Below are positions 28,733 to 37,249 of a stretch of DNA of 64,000 nucleotides, piece by piece. Location of the stretch: the NCBI RefSeq assembly GCF_028368995.1, contig NZ_JAQNDL010000001.1, forward strand, positions 558,001-622,000. Reading direction: 5' to 3'. The translations under genes and the position numbers were made by a program. The notes under the pieces were generated by a model. The model had not been told where the DNA came from. It did not search any database and saw nothing but the letters and a program-made list of their open reading frames with translations. This stretch comes from Nannocystis bainbridge (GTDB lineage: Bacteria > Myxococcota_A > Polyangia > Nannocystales > Nannocystaceae). How positions within the stretch are numbered: the stretch's first letter is position 1; each line of letters opens with the position of its first letter.

Positions 28733-29556
28733 CGCCGCCGCCGCTGGTCGGCTTCGCCTATCGCCGGCAGTATCGCGCCGCGCTGTGCGAGGCGGCGCGC
28801 GGGCCCGACGTGCTCGAGCTGATGGCCGAGTCCTTCGACCCGCGCCTGCCCGGCCGGATCGACGACGTGCGAGCGCTGCGCGAGCGCTACGCGCTGATCG
28901 GGCACAGCGTCGGGCTGTCGATCGGCTCGGTCGAGCGCCCGCCGCAGGCCTACCTCGACGGGCTGGCGCGCTTCGTCGAGTTGGTCCAGCCGCGGGTCTA
29001 CAGCGACCACTTCGCCGTCACCTACGCCGGCGGGCGCGACCTCGGGCACCTGACGCCGATCTGGTACGGCGAGCAGGCGCTCGAGGTCGTCGTGAACAAC
29101 CTTACCGCGGCGCGGCGCTTGCTCGGCGTGCCGATCTGCCTCGAGCTCATCGCCGAGCCGTTCTCACTGCCCGGCGCGCAGTGGGACCAGGCCCGCTTCG
29201 CCGCCGAGGTGTGGCGCGCGTGCGGCTGCGGGATCCACCTCGACGTCACCAACGTCTTCATCAACGCCCGCAACTCGGGTCAGTGCCCGCGGGCCTCGAT
29301 CGCCGCGCTGCCGGCCGAGGCGGTGCAGATGATCCACGCCGTCGGCTTCGGCCGCTACGAGCACGGCGAGCTGGCCGACACCCACGACCAGGACATCCAG
29401 CAGGAGCTGTGGGACCTGCTCGCGTACACCTTCACGCGCGTGCGCCCGACCACCGCCGTCATCGAGCGCGACGCCAACTTCCCGCCGTACGAAGCGCTGC
29501 TGGCCGAGGTCGATCGCATGCGCTCGCTCGCCACGCCCCTGGAGGTCGCCTCGTGA
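28729..29556 (+). CDS. DUF692/MNIO-family multinuclear iron oxidative enzyme
   Basis: This 275-residue TIM-barrel protein matches the DUF692 (MNIO) family. It has GHSVGLSIGSVE, YSDHFAVTYAGG, CLELIAEPF, CGIHLDVTNVFINARNSG, MIHAVGFG, ADTHDQDI and VIERDANFPPYEALLAEV, which supply the His, Asp and Glu ligands of the two- or three-iron centre. Known members oxidise Cys, Asp or Asn in RiPP precursors, as in methanobactin and 3-thiaglutamate biosynthesis. GTG at 28729 overlaps the PhyH stop codon, and GGAGG seven bases upstream is a strong ribosome-binding site. A separate partner protein is usual; here the partner seems fused to the next gene product. Confidence 0.92.
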   Translation: MTPPPLVGFAYRRQYRAALCEAARGPDVLELMAESFDPRLPGRIDDVRALRERYALIGHSVGLSIGSVERPPQAYLDGLARFVELVQPRVYSDHFAVTYAGGRDLGHLTPIWYGEQALEVVVNNLTAARRLLGVPICLELIAEPFSLPGAQWDQARFAAEVWRACGCGIHLDVTNVFINARNSGQCPRASIAALPAEAVQMIHAVGFGRYEHGELADTHDQDIQQELWDLLAYTFTRVRPTTAVIERDANFPPYEALLAEVDRMRSLATPLEVAS

Positions 29557-31691
29557 CACCGCTGACCCTCTGCATGATCGTCAAGTTCCCGCCGATCCAG
29601 GGCGGCGTCAGCCAGCAGAGCTACTGGCTGGCGCACAACTTCGCGCGCGCCGGTCACCGCATCCACGTCGTCACCAACGCGCTCGAGGCCGCGTCCGACT
29701 ATCGCATGTTCCTGCCGGCGGCCGAGCGCCCGCACCTCGAGGGCGAGTACCCCGGCGGCGGGTTCGTCCGCCTGCACGCGAGCGACGAGGCCGGGCTCGA
29801 GGGCAACTACATCCCGTACGCCAACCCGTACGTCAGCAAGCTGGCGGCGCTGGCCCGCGACGTGGTCCGCGAGCACGCCTGCGATCTGATCTGGGCCGCG
29901 TACCTCGAGCCCTACGGGGTCGCGGCGGCGCTGGCGTCGAAGCTCACCGGGGTGCCCTACGCGGTCCGCCACGCCGGCAGCGACATCGCCGGGCTGGCGC
30001 AGCTGCCGGCGCGCCAGAACCTCTACCTCGACGTGCTCCGCCACGCGAGCCTGGTGGTCACCGCGCCGTTCCTGCGGCCGACGCTGGAGCGCGTCGGGGT
30101 CGCGCACGCGCACATGTTCGCGGTGCCGCTCGCCGCATACGCCAGCGCGGGCTTCGAGCCCGACGGGCCGAAGCTCGACGTCGAGGCATTGCTCGACGAG
30201 GCCGCGGGCGAGCGCGGGCCGTGGCCCCGGCCGGCCCGGCGCTTCGACCCCGCGCTGCCGACGTTCGGCATCTACGGCAAGGTCAGCGGCTACAAGGGCA
30301 TGTTCGAGGTCGTCGCCGCGCTCGGCGAGCTCGCGGCCCAAGGTCGCCGCTTCAATCTTTTGACGTTGGTCGGCGCGCGCGGGCCGGCGGTCACGGCCCT
30401 GCAGCAGGCGGTCGCGCAGGCCGGCATCGCCGAGTCGACGTACGCGCTGCCGTTCTTGCCGCACTGGATGGTGCCGCGGTTCATCCGCACGTGCACCGCC
30501 GTGTGTTTTTTGGAGAACCGGTTCCCGATCGCCATCCACACGCCGCAGGTCGGGTTCGAGATCCTCGCGTGCGGCCGCTGCCTGATCGTGTCCGAGGAGG
30601 TGCGATCGAAGACGCAGCGGCGCGCCGATCTGGTCGACGGGGTGCACGCGCTCGTGATCGACGATCCGGCCGACGCGGCGCAGGTGCGGCGGGCGCTGGC
30701 GCGGGTGCTCGACGACCCCGCCGAGGTGCGGGCGATCGGCGCGCGCGGGCGAGAGTTCGTGACCGGGCGGTTCGCCGCGCCGGACGTGTCGGCGGTGGTG
30801 AAGCGGCTGCGCCGCGTGATCGAGGAGGCAAACCCGATGTCCCTGGAGGGCCTGCAGCGGACCCTGAGCGAGCTCTACGCCGATCCGTCGCTGCGCGCCG
30901 CGCTGGCGGCGGGCGAGGAGGCTGGCCTGCACGGCCGCGACCTCGACGACCGCGAGCGCGCGGCGGTGCTGGAGCTGGGCCGGCGGCTGATGCCGCAGGT
31001 CGAGCGCTTCGGGCAGATGCTCGTGCACAAGCGGCTCGAGTATTTCCTCGAGCTGTTCGCCGCGACCGCGCCGCACCTGCGGGCGCACGAGCCGGCGCTG
31101 TTGGCTGCGTTCGCGCGCGAGTTCGATTTCCGCTGGCGCGCGCCGGCCGAGGACGTCGCGTACTTCGGCGAGTTCCTGCGCCGCCTGCTGGTCGCGCCGT
31201 GGCCGGCCCACGTGCGCGAGCTGGTGCGCTACGACGAATGCATGTGGCGGGCCGAGACGACCGACGACGACGCCGCGCCCGCGTTCGAGCGCCTGCTCGA
31301 GATGCAGATCACCGAGCCGCCCGGCCTCGGCGCGGCGCCGCTGAGCGCCGAGGACCGCGTCGCGCTCGCGCCCGGGGTGATCGTCGAGCGCTTCGCTCAC
31401 CCGGTGCACCGCCTGGCCGCGGAGGGCCCCGAGGCGCGGTTCGAGCCGGCCGCGACGGTGATCGTGTTCACGCCCCGGCGCGGAGCGACCGCCGCCCGCG
31501 CCCACGTGATGAACGAGGAGCTCGTCCGCCTGGCCACAGCCGCGGGCGACGGCCATCCGGTGGCGGCGCTGCTCGACGAGGCCGCGGCGCGTCACGCGGA
31601 GCGCCCGGCCGAGGCGGTGCGGCAAGCCGCCCTGCGCGCGCTGCAACGGCTCGGCGAGCGTCACGTGCTCGTGCGCGCGCCGCTGCGGTGA
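29553..31691 (+). CDS. Glycosyltransferase fused to an MNIO partner-like domain
   Basis: This 712-residue protein has two halves. Residues 1 to about 425 form a GT4-like GT-B glycosyltransferase: MIVKFPPIQGGVSQQSYWLA at the start, PTFGIYGKVSGYKGMFEVV at the donor domain, and FLENRFPIAIHTPQVGFEIL as the E-x7-E region. From about residue 429 the sequence (GLQRTLSELYADPSLRAAL, LVHKRLEYFLELFAATA, YFGEFLRR, ARELVRYD-like LVRYDECMW) resembles the helical DUF2063/partner proteins that accompany MNIO enzymes. The last 110 residues look like their winged-helix tail. GTG at 29553 overlaps the MNIO stop, with GGAGG upstream. It may recognise the leader peptide and attach a sugar to the peptide; this is inference. 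Confidence 0.8.
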   Translation: MTPLTLCMIVKFPPIQGGVSQQSYWLAHNFARAGHRIHVVTNALEAASDYRMFLPAAERPHLEGEYPGGGFVRLHASDEAGLEGNYIPYANPYVSKLAALARDVVREHACDLIWAAYLEPYGVAAALASKLTGVPYAVRHAGSDIAGLAQLPARQNLYLDVLRHASLVVTAPFLRPTLERVGVAHAHMFAVPLAAYASAGFEPDGPKLDVEALLDEAAGERGPWPRPARRFDPALPTFGIYGKVSGYKGMFEVVAALGELAAQGRRFNLLTLVGARGPAVTALQQAVAQAGIAESTYALPFLPHWMVPRFIRTCTAVCFLENRFPIAIHTPQVGFEILACGRCLIVSEEVRSKTQRRADLVDGVHALVIDDPADAAQVRRALARVLDDPAEVRAIGARGREFVTGRFAAPDVSAVVKRLRRVIEEANPMSLEGLQRTLSELYADPSLRAALAAGEEAGLHGRDLDDRERAAVLELGRRLMPQVERFGQMLVHKRLEYFLELFAATAPHLRAHEPALLAAFAREFDFRWRAPAEDVAYFGEFLRRLLVAPWPAHVRELVRYDECMWRAETTDDDAAPAFERLLEMQITEPPGLGAAPLSAEDRVALAPGVIVERFAHPVHRLAAEGPEARFEPAATVIVFTPRRGATAARAHVMNEELVRLATAAGDGHPVAALLDEAAARHAERPAEAVRQAALRALQRLGERHVLVRAPLR

Positions 31692-31880
31692 CTGCCATGA
31701 TCGCCCGAGTCACTCGGCGAGCACCACATCGTGCGCCGTTGCAGTGACTGCCGTGATCGTCCGTATCACTCGGCGAGCGTCACGGGATCGTGCGCGCCGC
31801 TGCTGTGACTGCCGTGATCGTCCGTATCACTCGGCGAGCGTCACGTGATCGTGCGCGCGCCGCTGCAGTGACTGCTGTGA
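31650..31880 (+). repeat. Tandem repeat array seeded from the glycosyltransferase 3' end
   Basis: Four units of 56-63 bp each contain ACTCGGCGAGC, a TCGTGCGCGC stretch and GTGACTGCC. The first unit is the last 42 coding bases of the glycosyltransferase gene (31650-31691). The copy at 31830-31871 matches it with two mismatches. The array fills the gap to the rph gene. Confidence 0.8.
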
Positions 31881-31918
31881 TTCGCTGCGAGCCCGGTCGA
31901 CTACGATCGGGCGCTCGA

Positions 31919-34507
31919 TCAGGGCAAAATCTCGACGTACCCATCCGTCCCGTGCACGCGGATCCGCTGCCCGTCGCGGATCCGCCGGGTCGCCTGGTCC
32001 ACGCCGACGACGGCCGGCAGGCCGTACTCGCGGGCGATCACGGCCCCATGCGTCATCAAGCCCCCCACCTCCGTCACCAGCCCGGCGATGGCGACGAACA
32101 GCGGCGTCCAGCTCGGGTCGGTGTACGCGGTGACGAGGATGTCGCCCGCCTCGAGATCGGCCCGCGCCATGTCGAGCACGACGCGGGCCCGCCCCTCGAT
32201 CGTGCCGGCGGACACCGGCAAGCCGACCAGCGCGCCGGCCGGCAATCCGTCGGATCGGTACGCCCCGGCGACGACCTCGCCGTCCGAGGTGAGCACGCGC
32301 GGCGGCGTGAGCGAATGATAGGACTCGAAGGCTTCTCTGCGCTGGCGGAGCAGCGCCGCGTCGACGTGATGCGTGCGCACGACGTCGAGGAGCTCCGGCA
32401 ACGTGAGGTAGTCGATGTCGTCCAGCGCCCGCAGCACGCCGGCCTGCACCAGGCGCCCGGCTTCTTCCACCAGCGCCTGCTTGTAGACGAAGAAGCGGCA
32501 GATCATGCCGTACTTCGGGTACTCCCGGTAGCCGATGAAGGTGCGCACGCGATCGATCTGCCGCCGGGTCTCCTCGGCCTTGCGCTCCCCGTCCGGCAGG
32601 GCCCGCAGGCGCTCCTGCAGCTCCTGCGATCGCTTCAGCGCCTCCTGCCGCCCTCGCTCGAAGCGCCGCGCGCCGGCGCCCGGCCCCAGGTTCTTGATGT
32701 TGCCCAGGAGCACCGGCACGAGCATGCCGGGGCGTTCGCTCCACCGCGGCCGCGTGATGTCGATCTCGCCGGCGCAGCGCATGCCGTACGCGTCGAGGTA
32801 GGCGACGATGGCGTCCCGCGCCTCCGGCCCGCCCGGGAGCGTGGCCAGCCCGGCCAGGAAATCGTCGTGCTCGACGCGCTGGAGAAACGCCACCACCTCC
32901 GGATACGGGCGAATGACGTCGGCGACGTCGAGCAGCGCCAGCCCCATCTCCGAGGTGACGTTGTCGGCGACGGACTGCGTGAGGATGTCGGCGGCGCTCT
33001 TCTCGCCAAGCCACGCGTGAAGCTGCTCGTTGAGCCACCAGGTGGCCTCGAACGCGGCCATGAGCACGCGATGGCCCTGCGGATCGAACAACCGCCGCTT
33101 CAGCTCGGGGATGTCGGCGAGGATGCACTCGAGCAGCGCCGCGCCGGTCTTGCCGTGGATGTCGCGCTTCAGGGCGGCGATGGAGGCCTGGTTGCGCTCG
33201 ATCAACCCGGCGACGATGGCGGGGTCGGTGTCGATCGGGGCCGGCGCGCCACCAGCCGGCGCCGCGGCGGGCGGTGGGTCCGGGAGCGCGCGGATGAAAT
33301 CACCGCGCTCCCAGATCGACCGCAGGGCGTCGCGGATCCGCGGGTCGGAGCGGCCGAAGACCTCGAGGAGCTTGGCCCGGCTCGTCGGCGCGGCGAGGCC
33401 CCGCGTGACCTCGACGAACAACCTCCCGCCCGCCTCGTGCATGGGCCCGGCCGCAGCGAGGCGAAACAGCGAAAGCCCCAGCGGCTTCATCGGGTCGGTC
33501 ATCATCTGCTGGTGGCCGACCGAGACGTAGACGTGGTTGTCGCCGTCGCCCGCCTCGGGGATGGGAAACAGGGTGGTGATCGGCCGGCTCTGCACGATCG
33601 AAAATTCGTCGTCGACCAGGCACCACTCGATGTCCTGCGGGCGGCCAAAATGCGCCTCGATCTGCCGGCCGAGCTGCGCGAGCCGTAGCACCTGCGCGTC
33701 GGTCAGCGCCGGCTGCCGCTGCCGCTCGGGCGCGACCGCCTGCGCCTGCGTCCCGCCGACCGGCGCGGCGACGACGGCGAACTGCTTGCAGGCGATCGTC
33801 CTGGTGACGATATCGCCGCCCAACACCTTGAAGATGTCCGGGTTCACCAGGCCGGAGACCTGGGCCTCGCCGAGGCCGAAGCTGGCCTCGACGGAGACGA
33901 CCTTGCGGTGCGACGTGACGGGGTCGGCCGTGAACAGGACGCCGGCGGCCTGCGGGAAGACCATGCGCTGCACGACCACGGCCATGCCGACCTTGCGGTG
34001 ATCGAAGCCGTTGCGCTGGCGGTAGACCACGGCCCGCTCGCTGAACAGCGAGGCCCAGCAGCGACGGACGTGCGCCACGATCGCCGCCGGCCCGACGATG
34101 TTGAGGTACGTGTCCTGCTGGCCGGCGAAGGAGGCCGTCGGCAGGTCCTCCGCGGTCGCGCTCGAGCGGACGGCGTACGCCTCGCGCTCGCCGAGCCGAA
34201 CCACCGCGCCGGTGATCGCGGTTGCCAGCTCGTCCGGGATGGTGATGGCTTCCACGATCGCGTGGATCTCCGCCGCGAGCGCCCGAATCGCCGCGCGATC
34301 GTCCGGCTGCAAGCGCGCCAGCCGGGCCAGTGACTCGGCGATCGAGGGCGCCACGACCCGCTGAAACGCCGCCGTCGTCACGCAGAAGCCGGCGGGCACG
34401 CGCACGCCTTCGAGCCGCGACAGCTCCCCCAGATGCGCGCCCTTGCCGCCGACAACCGCGACCTGCGTCCGATCGATCTCCTCGAAATTCACCACGTAGT
34501 GGCCCAT
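31919..34507 (-). CDS. rph: Rifampicin phosphotransferase (PEP-synthase-like)
   Basis: This 862-residue protein has the three-domain order of rifampicin phosphotransferase. An ATP-grasp part comes first (VGGKGAHLGELSRLEGVRVPAGFCVTT, AVRSSATAEDLPTASFAGQQDTYLN, PQDIEWCLVDDEFSIVQSRPIT). A central antibiotic-binding region covers about residues 320-770. The C-terminal swivelling His domain has EVGGLMTHGAVIAREYGLP, with the catalytic His near 820. The enzyme uses ATP and water to phosphorylate rifamycins, giving resistance. The length and the MTHG signature favour Rph over PEP synthase, which is shorter at the end and differs in the middle. Other PEP-utilising transferases remain possible. It starts at MGHYVVNFEEI, the usual N-terminus. 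Confidence 0.85.
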   Translation of the reverse strand: MGHYVVNFEEIDRTQVAVVGGKGAHLGELSRLEGVRVPAGFCVTTAAFQRVVAPSIAESLARLARLQPDDRAAIRALAAEIHAIVEAITIPDELATAITGAVVRLGEREAYAVRSSATAEDLPTASFAGQQDTYLNIVGPAAIVAHVRRCWASLFSERAVVYRQRNGFDHRKVGMAVVVQRMVFPQAAGVLFTADPVTSHRKVVSVEASFGLGEAQVSGLVNPDIFKVLGGDIVTRTIACKQFAVVAAPVGGTQAQAVAPERQRQPALTDAQVLRLAQLGRQIEAHFGRPQDIEWCLVDDEFSIVQSRPITTLFPIPEAGDGDNHVYVSVGHQQMMTDPMKPLGLSLFRLAAAGPMHEAGGRLFVEVTRGLAAPTSRAKLLEVFGRSDPRIRDALRSIWERGDFIRALPDPPPAAAPAGGAPAPIDTDPAIVAGLIERNQASIAALKRDIHGKTGAALLECILADIPELKRRLFDPQGHRVLMAAFEATWWLNEQLHAWLGEKSAADILTQSVADNVTSEMGLALLDVADVIRPYPEVVAFLQRVEHDDFLAGLATLPGGPEARDAIVAYLDAYGMRCAGEIDITRPRWSERPGMLVPVLLGNIKNLGPGAGARRFERGRQEALKRSQELQERLRALPDGERKAEETRRQIDRVRTFIGYREYPKYGMICRFFVYKQALVEEAGRLVQAGVLRALDDIDYLTLPELLDVVRTHHVDAALLRQRREAFESYHSLTPPRVLTSDGEVVAGAYRSDGLPAGALVGLPVSAGTIEGRARVVLDMARADLEAGDILVTAYTDPSWTPLFVAIAGLVTEVGGLMTHGAVIAREYGLPAVVGVDQATRRIRDGQRIRVHGTDGYVEILP

Positions 34508-34718
34508 CCGCGCACTCCCTTCGCAAAAGGAGCGAGAGCATAACGCGGCTAGCGAGGCAGTCCACCCCCATTCGCGCTGGCGCTTTGTGACAGTGCGAAG
34601 ATCGGCGGAGGCCCGAAAGGGCGCCCCGGCGCGGCCACGAAGCGCTACACTTGCGGTGGAAGAAGCGAGGAGAGGCGAGTTCGGGCCGCTCGACCCGCGT
34701 CGCCTCGCCGGCTCCCGA

Positions 34719-35384
34719 TCAGCTCGCGGCATTCGCCGGCGGCGCGTCGAATCGATAGGGGGTGCGCTGCGCCGAAGGTCGCGCGGCGAACTCCTGCGCG
34801 AACCGGACCAGCGCGGGGTACGGCTGCAGCGGCAGCGTGGCCCGGAACGTCAGGTGATCGACGAGGCAGTACAGCGAGGCCTCGAACAGGCTCAGCTCGC
34901 GCGACGCGGGCAACGACTCCAGCACCCGCGCGAGGTGCTCGTCGAGCCAGGCGAGCGCGCCCGCGAAGCCCTCGCGCGCCTTGACGAAGTAGAGGTTGTC
35001 GGCCGGCAGCTGCGCGACCACGGTGCCGAAGATCAGCTGCACCTGCGCGGCCATGGCGTGCCGCACCAGCTCGTGGGCGTTGCGCGCCAGATCGCTGCCC
35101 AGCTGCTCCGGCCAGACGACGCGCCGCGGCGGGTCCGCGAGCTCGGCGAGGGCCCGGCAGATGTTCTCGGCCCCGAACACCGGCGAGCCGCCGCGTCGCA
35201 AGATCGGCAGCTTCAGGGCCGGGTTGCCGGCGTAGATCGCCGGATCGGTCTCGGTCATGTCGTGGACCGGCACGAGCTCGAACGACACGCCGAGCTCGTG
35301 GGCGAAGATCAGGGCCAGTCGTGTGAAATGCGAGCTGCTCCGGCCGACGATCTGAACGCGATCCGCGGTGTCATGATGTCCCAT
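34719..35384 (-). CDS. Glutathione S-transferase-like protein
   Basis: This 221-residue protein has an N-terminal thioredoxin-like domain (VQIVGRSSSHFTRLALIFAHELGVSFELV, then NPALKLPILRRGGSPVFGAENICRALAE) with the cis-Pro of KLPIL and an ENICRAL segment where GSTs bind glutathione. The C-terminal helical half includes ELSLFEASLYCLVDHLTFRATLPL, which fits the GST all-helical domain. The catalytic Ser is probably in GRSSSHF. The substrate is unknown, with detoxification the default role. It is transcribed divergently from the lipoyl-domain gene at 35566. Confidence 0.85.
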   Translation of the reverse strand: MGHHDTADRVQIVGRSSSHFTRLALIFAHELGVSFELVPVHDMTETDPAIYAGNPALKLPILRRGGSPVFGAENICRALAELADPPRRVVWPEQLGSDLARNAHELVRHAMAAQVQLIFGTVVAQLPADNLYFVKAREGFAGALAWLDEHLARVLESLPASRELSLFEASLYCLVDHLTFRATLPLQPYPALVRFAQEFAARPSAQRTPYRFDAPPANAAS

Positions 35385-35565
35385 GTCGAGGCGCCTCCGC
35401 TGCGGCCTCGAGAATGACAGGTCCCGCGCGCAGCAGCGAAGAAAGCGAGCGCCGCTGCCCGAGCGCCCACGGGCGCCTACGGGCGCCCACGCGGTTGGCC
35501 GGCGTCGCCTGCTGCGGCTGCGCCTGATTCACGTCGTCCCGACAGGATGTTAGGACATCGATCCG

Positions 35566-35811
35566 ATGATCGATGTCGTCATGCCTCAGTTGGGAGAGTC
35601 CGTGTCCGAGGGCACGGTCACGCAGTGGTTCGTACGCGAAGGCGATGTCGTGACCCGCGACCAGACGCTCCTGGAGGTCGGGACCTCGAAGGCCGACGTC
35701 GAGATCCCGTCGCCGTCGAACGGCGTCGTCGTATCCATCGACGCCGCGGTCGGGGCCGTGGTCCCCAAGCAAGGGCTGCTGTGCCGCATCGACGAGACCG
35801 CCAGCGGCTGA
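35566..35811 (+). CDS. Stand-alone biotin/lipoyl attachment domain protein
   Basis: This 81-residue protein is a single lipoyl domain: MPQLGESVSEGTVTQWFVREGDVV, then the attachment site EVGTSKADVEIPSPSNGVV with the lipoylated Lys in TSKAD. In 2-oxo-acid dehydrogenase complexes this domain is the N-terminus of an E2 chain with catalytic and E1-binding parts, all absent here. It could be a truncated E2 or a carrier for a trans-acting lipoyl system. It ends with its own stop codon and converges on the AgmX-like gene ten bases away. Confidence 0.88.
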   Translation: MIDVVMPQLGESVSEGTVTQWFVREGDVVTRDQTLLEVGTSKADVEIPSPSNGVVVSIDAAVGAVVPKQGLLCRIDETASG

Positions 35812-35821
35812 CAGCGAGCCC

Positions 35822-36184
35822 TCAGCCGGGCGCGAACTCGAACGGATAGCTGGCCTTGAACGTGCCCTCGTCGGGGCGGACGAACAGCCAGCTGCGCACC
35901 GCCGCGGCCACGCAGGCCTCGACCTTCGGGTCGGCCAGGGTCGAGTCCACGGCTTCGCTGTTGAGGACGTGGCCGTCGCTGCCGATCTCGAAGTTCACCG
36001 TCAGCTTGCCGGCCAGCGCCGGCTTGCGGGCCAGGCCCTCGTTGTAACAGGTGCGGACCTCCGGCATGTGGGCGCGCACGACTCGGCGGATCAGGGTCTG
36101 GTAGAGCGAGCCGTCGTCGGCGCGCGCCGGGCCGGCCGCGGTCACGATCGTGGTGAGCATCAGAAGCGAAATCATCGTGCGCAT
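35822..36184 (-). CDS. Secreted AgmX/TonB C-terminal domain protein
   Basis: This 120-residue protein has a signal peptide (LLMLTTIVTAAGPARA) and one AgmX/PglI C-terminal-like domain: VRAHMPEVRTCYNEGLARKPALAGKLTVNFEIGSDGHV, followed by VEACVAAAVRSWLFVRP. Two Cys bracket the domain. In gliding myxobacteria such domains occur in envelope and motility proteins and resemble the TonB C-terminus. As a free secreted domain its partner is unknown. I see nothing else supportable in 36185-36531, which contains only a T-run near 36250. Confidence 0.85.
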   Translation of the reverse strand: MRTMISLLMLTTIVTAAGPARADDGSLYQTLIRRVVRAHMPEVRTCYNEGLARKPALAGKLTVNFEIGSDGHVLNSEAVDSTLADPKVEACVAAAVRSWLFVRPDEGTFKASYPFEFAPG

Positions 36185-36531
36185 GGGGTCGCGTCTCCTT
36201 GGTTCTCCCCGTTCCACGGGCCCGCCACGCCGAGGTTCCCGGCCCCGCGAACTTTTTTTCGATCTTCGTCCGAACGGGCTCCGGGGCGCCGACAGACTGC
36301 GATCGCCGCGCCTGTCGGGGTCGGCGCCGACGCGGTCGCGCTCGCCGGGCCTGGCCGGGACGGCGCTCGCACGCGCGAGCCCAGGTCGGCGTCGGCGACC
36401 GCCTCGCCCCGGAGAGTCTCCTGTCGGCAGTTCCCCCCGTGCTCCCACGGCCCGAGGCGAATCCCGGCCACTCGCCTGCAAGCGCGTCCGTCCGCGAAGC
36501 CGGTCCCCCGCCCTCGGCGTTATGCTCGGAC

Positions 36532-37040
36532 ATGCTCGAGCCCCCCTGCGCTGCGCTCCCGGCCTCGACCTTCCCGCAGCGGTGGCTGCTGGCCTATCTG
36601 CTGCTCTACGTCGCCCCCTTCCCGCTGAACTACATCCCCGGCCTCGACATGCTGGTGGCGGTCCCCGGCGTCGCGTGGCAGGCCGTGGTGACATGGGTCG
36701 GCGCGGTGGTGTTCGCGGTCGAGGCGGTCCCCCGCGCCACCGGCAGCGGGGACACCATGTTCGACTACGTGCAATTGGTCTGCCTCGCCGTGATCGCCAT
36801 TCCGCTGGCCGCGGCCTGGCCGGCCCGGCTGGGCCGCGGCGTCGCCTGGGACCGCCTGCTCGACCGCACCCGCGCCTATCTGCGGCTCTACCTCGGCTGC
36901 TACCTCCTGGTCTACGGCCTCTGCAAGGCCATCCCGACCCAGTTCCCGCCGCCCGGCCCCGATCGGCTGATCGTCCCCTATGGTGATTCATCGCCGATGG
37001 GCCTGCTATGGACATTCATGGGCCAGAGCCCCGCGTACGT
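36532..37040 (+). pseudogene. Truncated DoxX-like membrane protein fused to foreign tail
   Basis: Reading from MLEPPCAALP, about 170 residues form a four-helix DoxX-like protein: RWLLAYLLLYVAPFPLNYIPG, VCLAVIAIPLAAAWP, RAYLRLYLGCYLLVYGLCKAIPTQFPPPGPDRL, then SSPMGLLWTFMGQSPAY. DoxX-family proteins normally continue with two more helices after this last motif. Here the frame runs straight into Arg-rich sequence from about 37041, which in another frame is the end of an unrelated secreted protein. A 12-base repeat (TCGCCGATGGGC at 36991 and 37040) sits at the junction, which suggests a deletion joined two genes. The fused frame ends at 37239 and is probably not functional. Confidence 0.6.
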
Positions 37041-37045
37041 CGCCG

Positions 37046-37207
37046 ATGGGCGTCGGCCTCGACGACGACTGCAACGACTGGAGCGGCGGCCCCTTCCAGG
37101 CGGAGGTCGGCGAGTGCAGCGTCAAGGACGGCCGCTGGACCCTCGGCTGCGGCCTGCACTCGTGCAACCTGACCGCGCACCTCTACTGCGTCGAGCAGGG
37201 CCTGTGA
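37046..37207 (+). pseudogene. 3' fragment of a secreted Cys-rich (DUF1554-like) protein
   Basis: This frame gives MGVGLDDDCNDWSGGPF, then VGECSVKDGRWTLGC and TAHLYCVEQGL with a stop at 37207. The CNDW and LYCVEQ spacing resembles the end of DUF1554-type secreted domains. No start region or signal peptide is left, because the upstream sequence is the DoxX-like gene in another frame. I therefore read it as the surviving end of a gene lost by deletion. Confidence 0.45.
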
Positions 37208-37249
37208 CGCCCGGCTGCGGGCGATCGGTCCCGCGGTGAAGCGCGCCCC

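Noticed and set aside
31919..34507. Assignment as phosphoenolpyruvate synthase
   Set aside because: The length, N-terminus (HYVVNFEEI) and central region fit rifampicin phosphotransferase better. The ATP-grasp and swivelling His domains are shared by both families.
36245..36265. T-run near 36250 as a terminator
   Set aside because: No stem-loop precedes it on either strand, and it lies upstream of both neighbouring genes.
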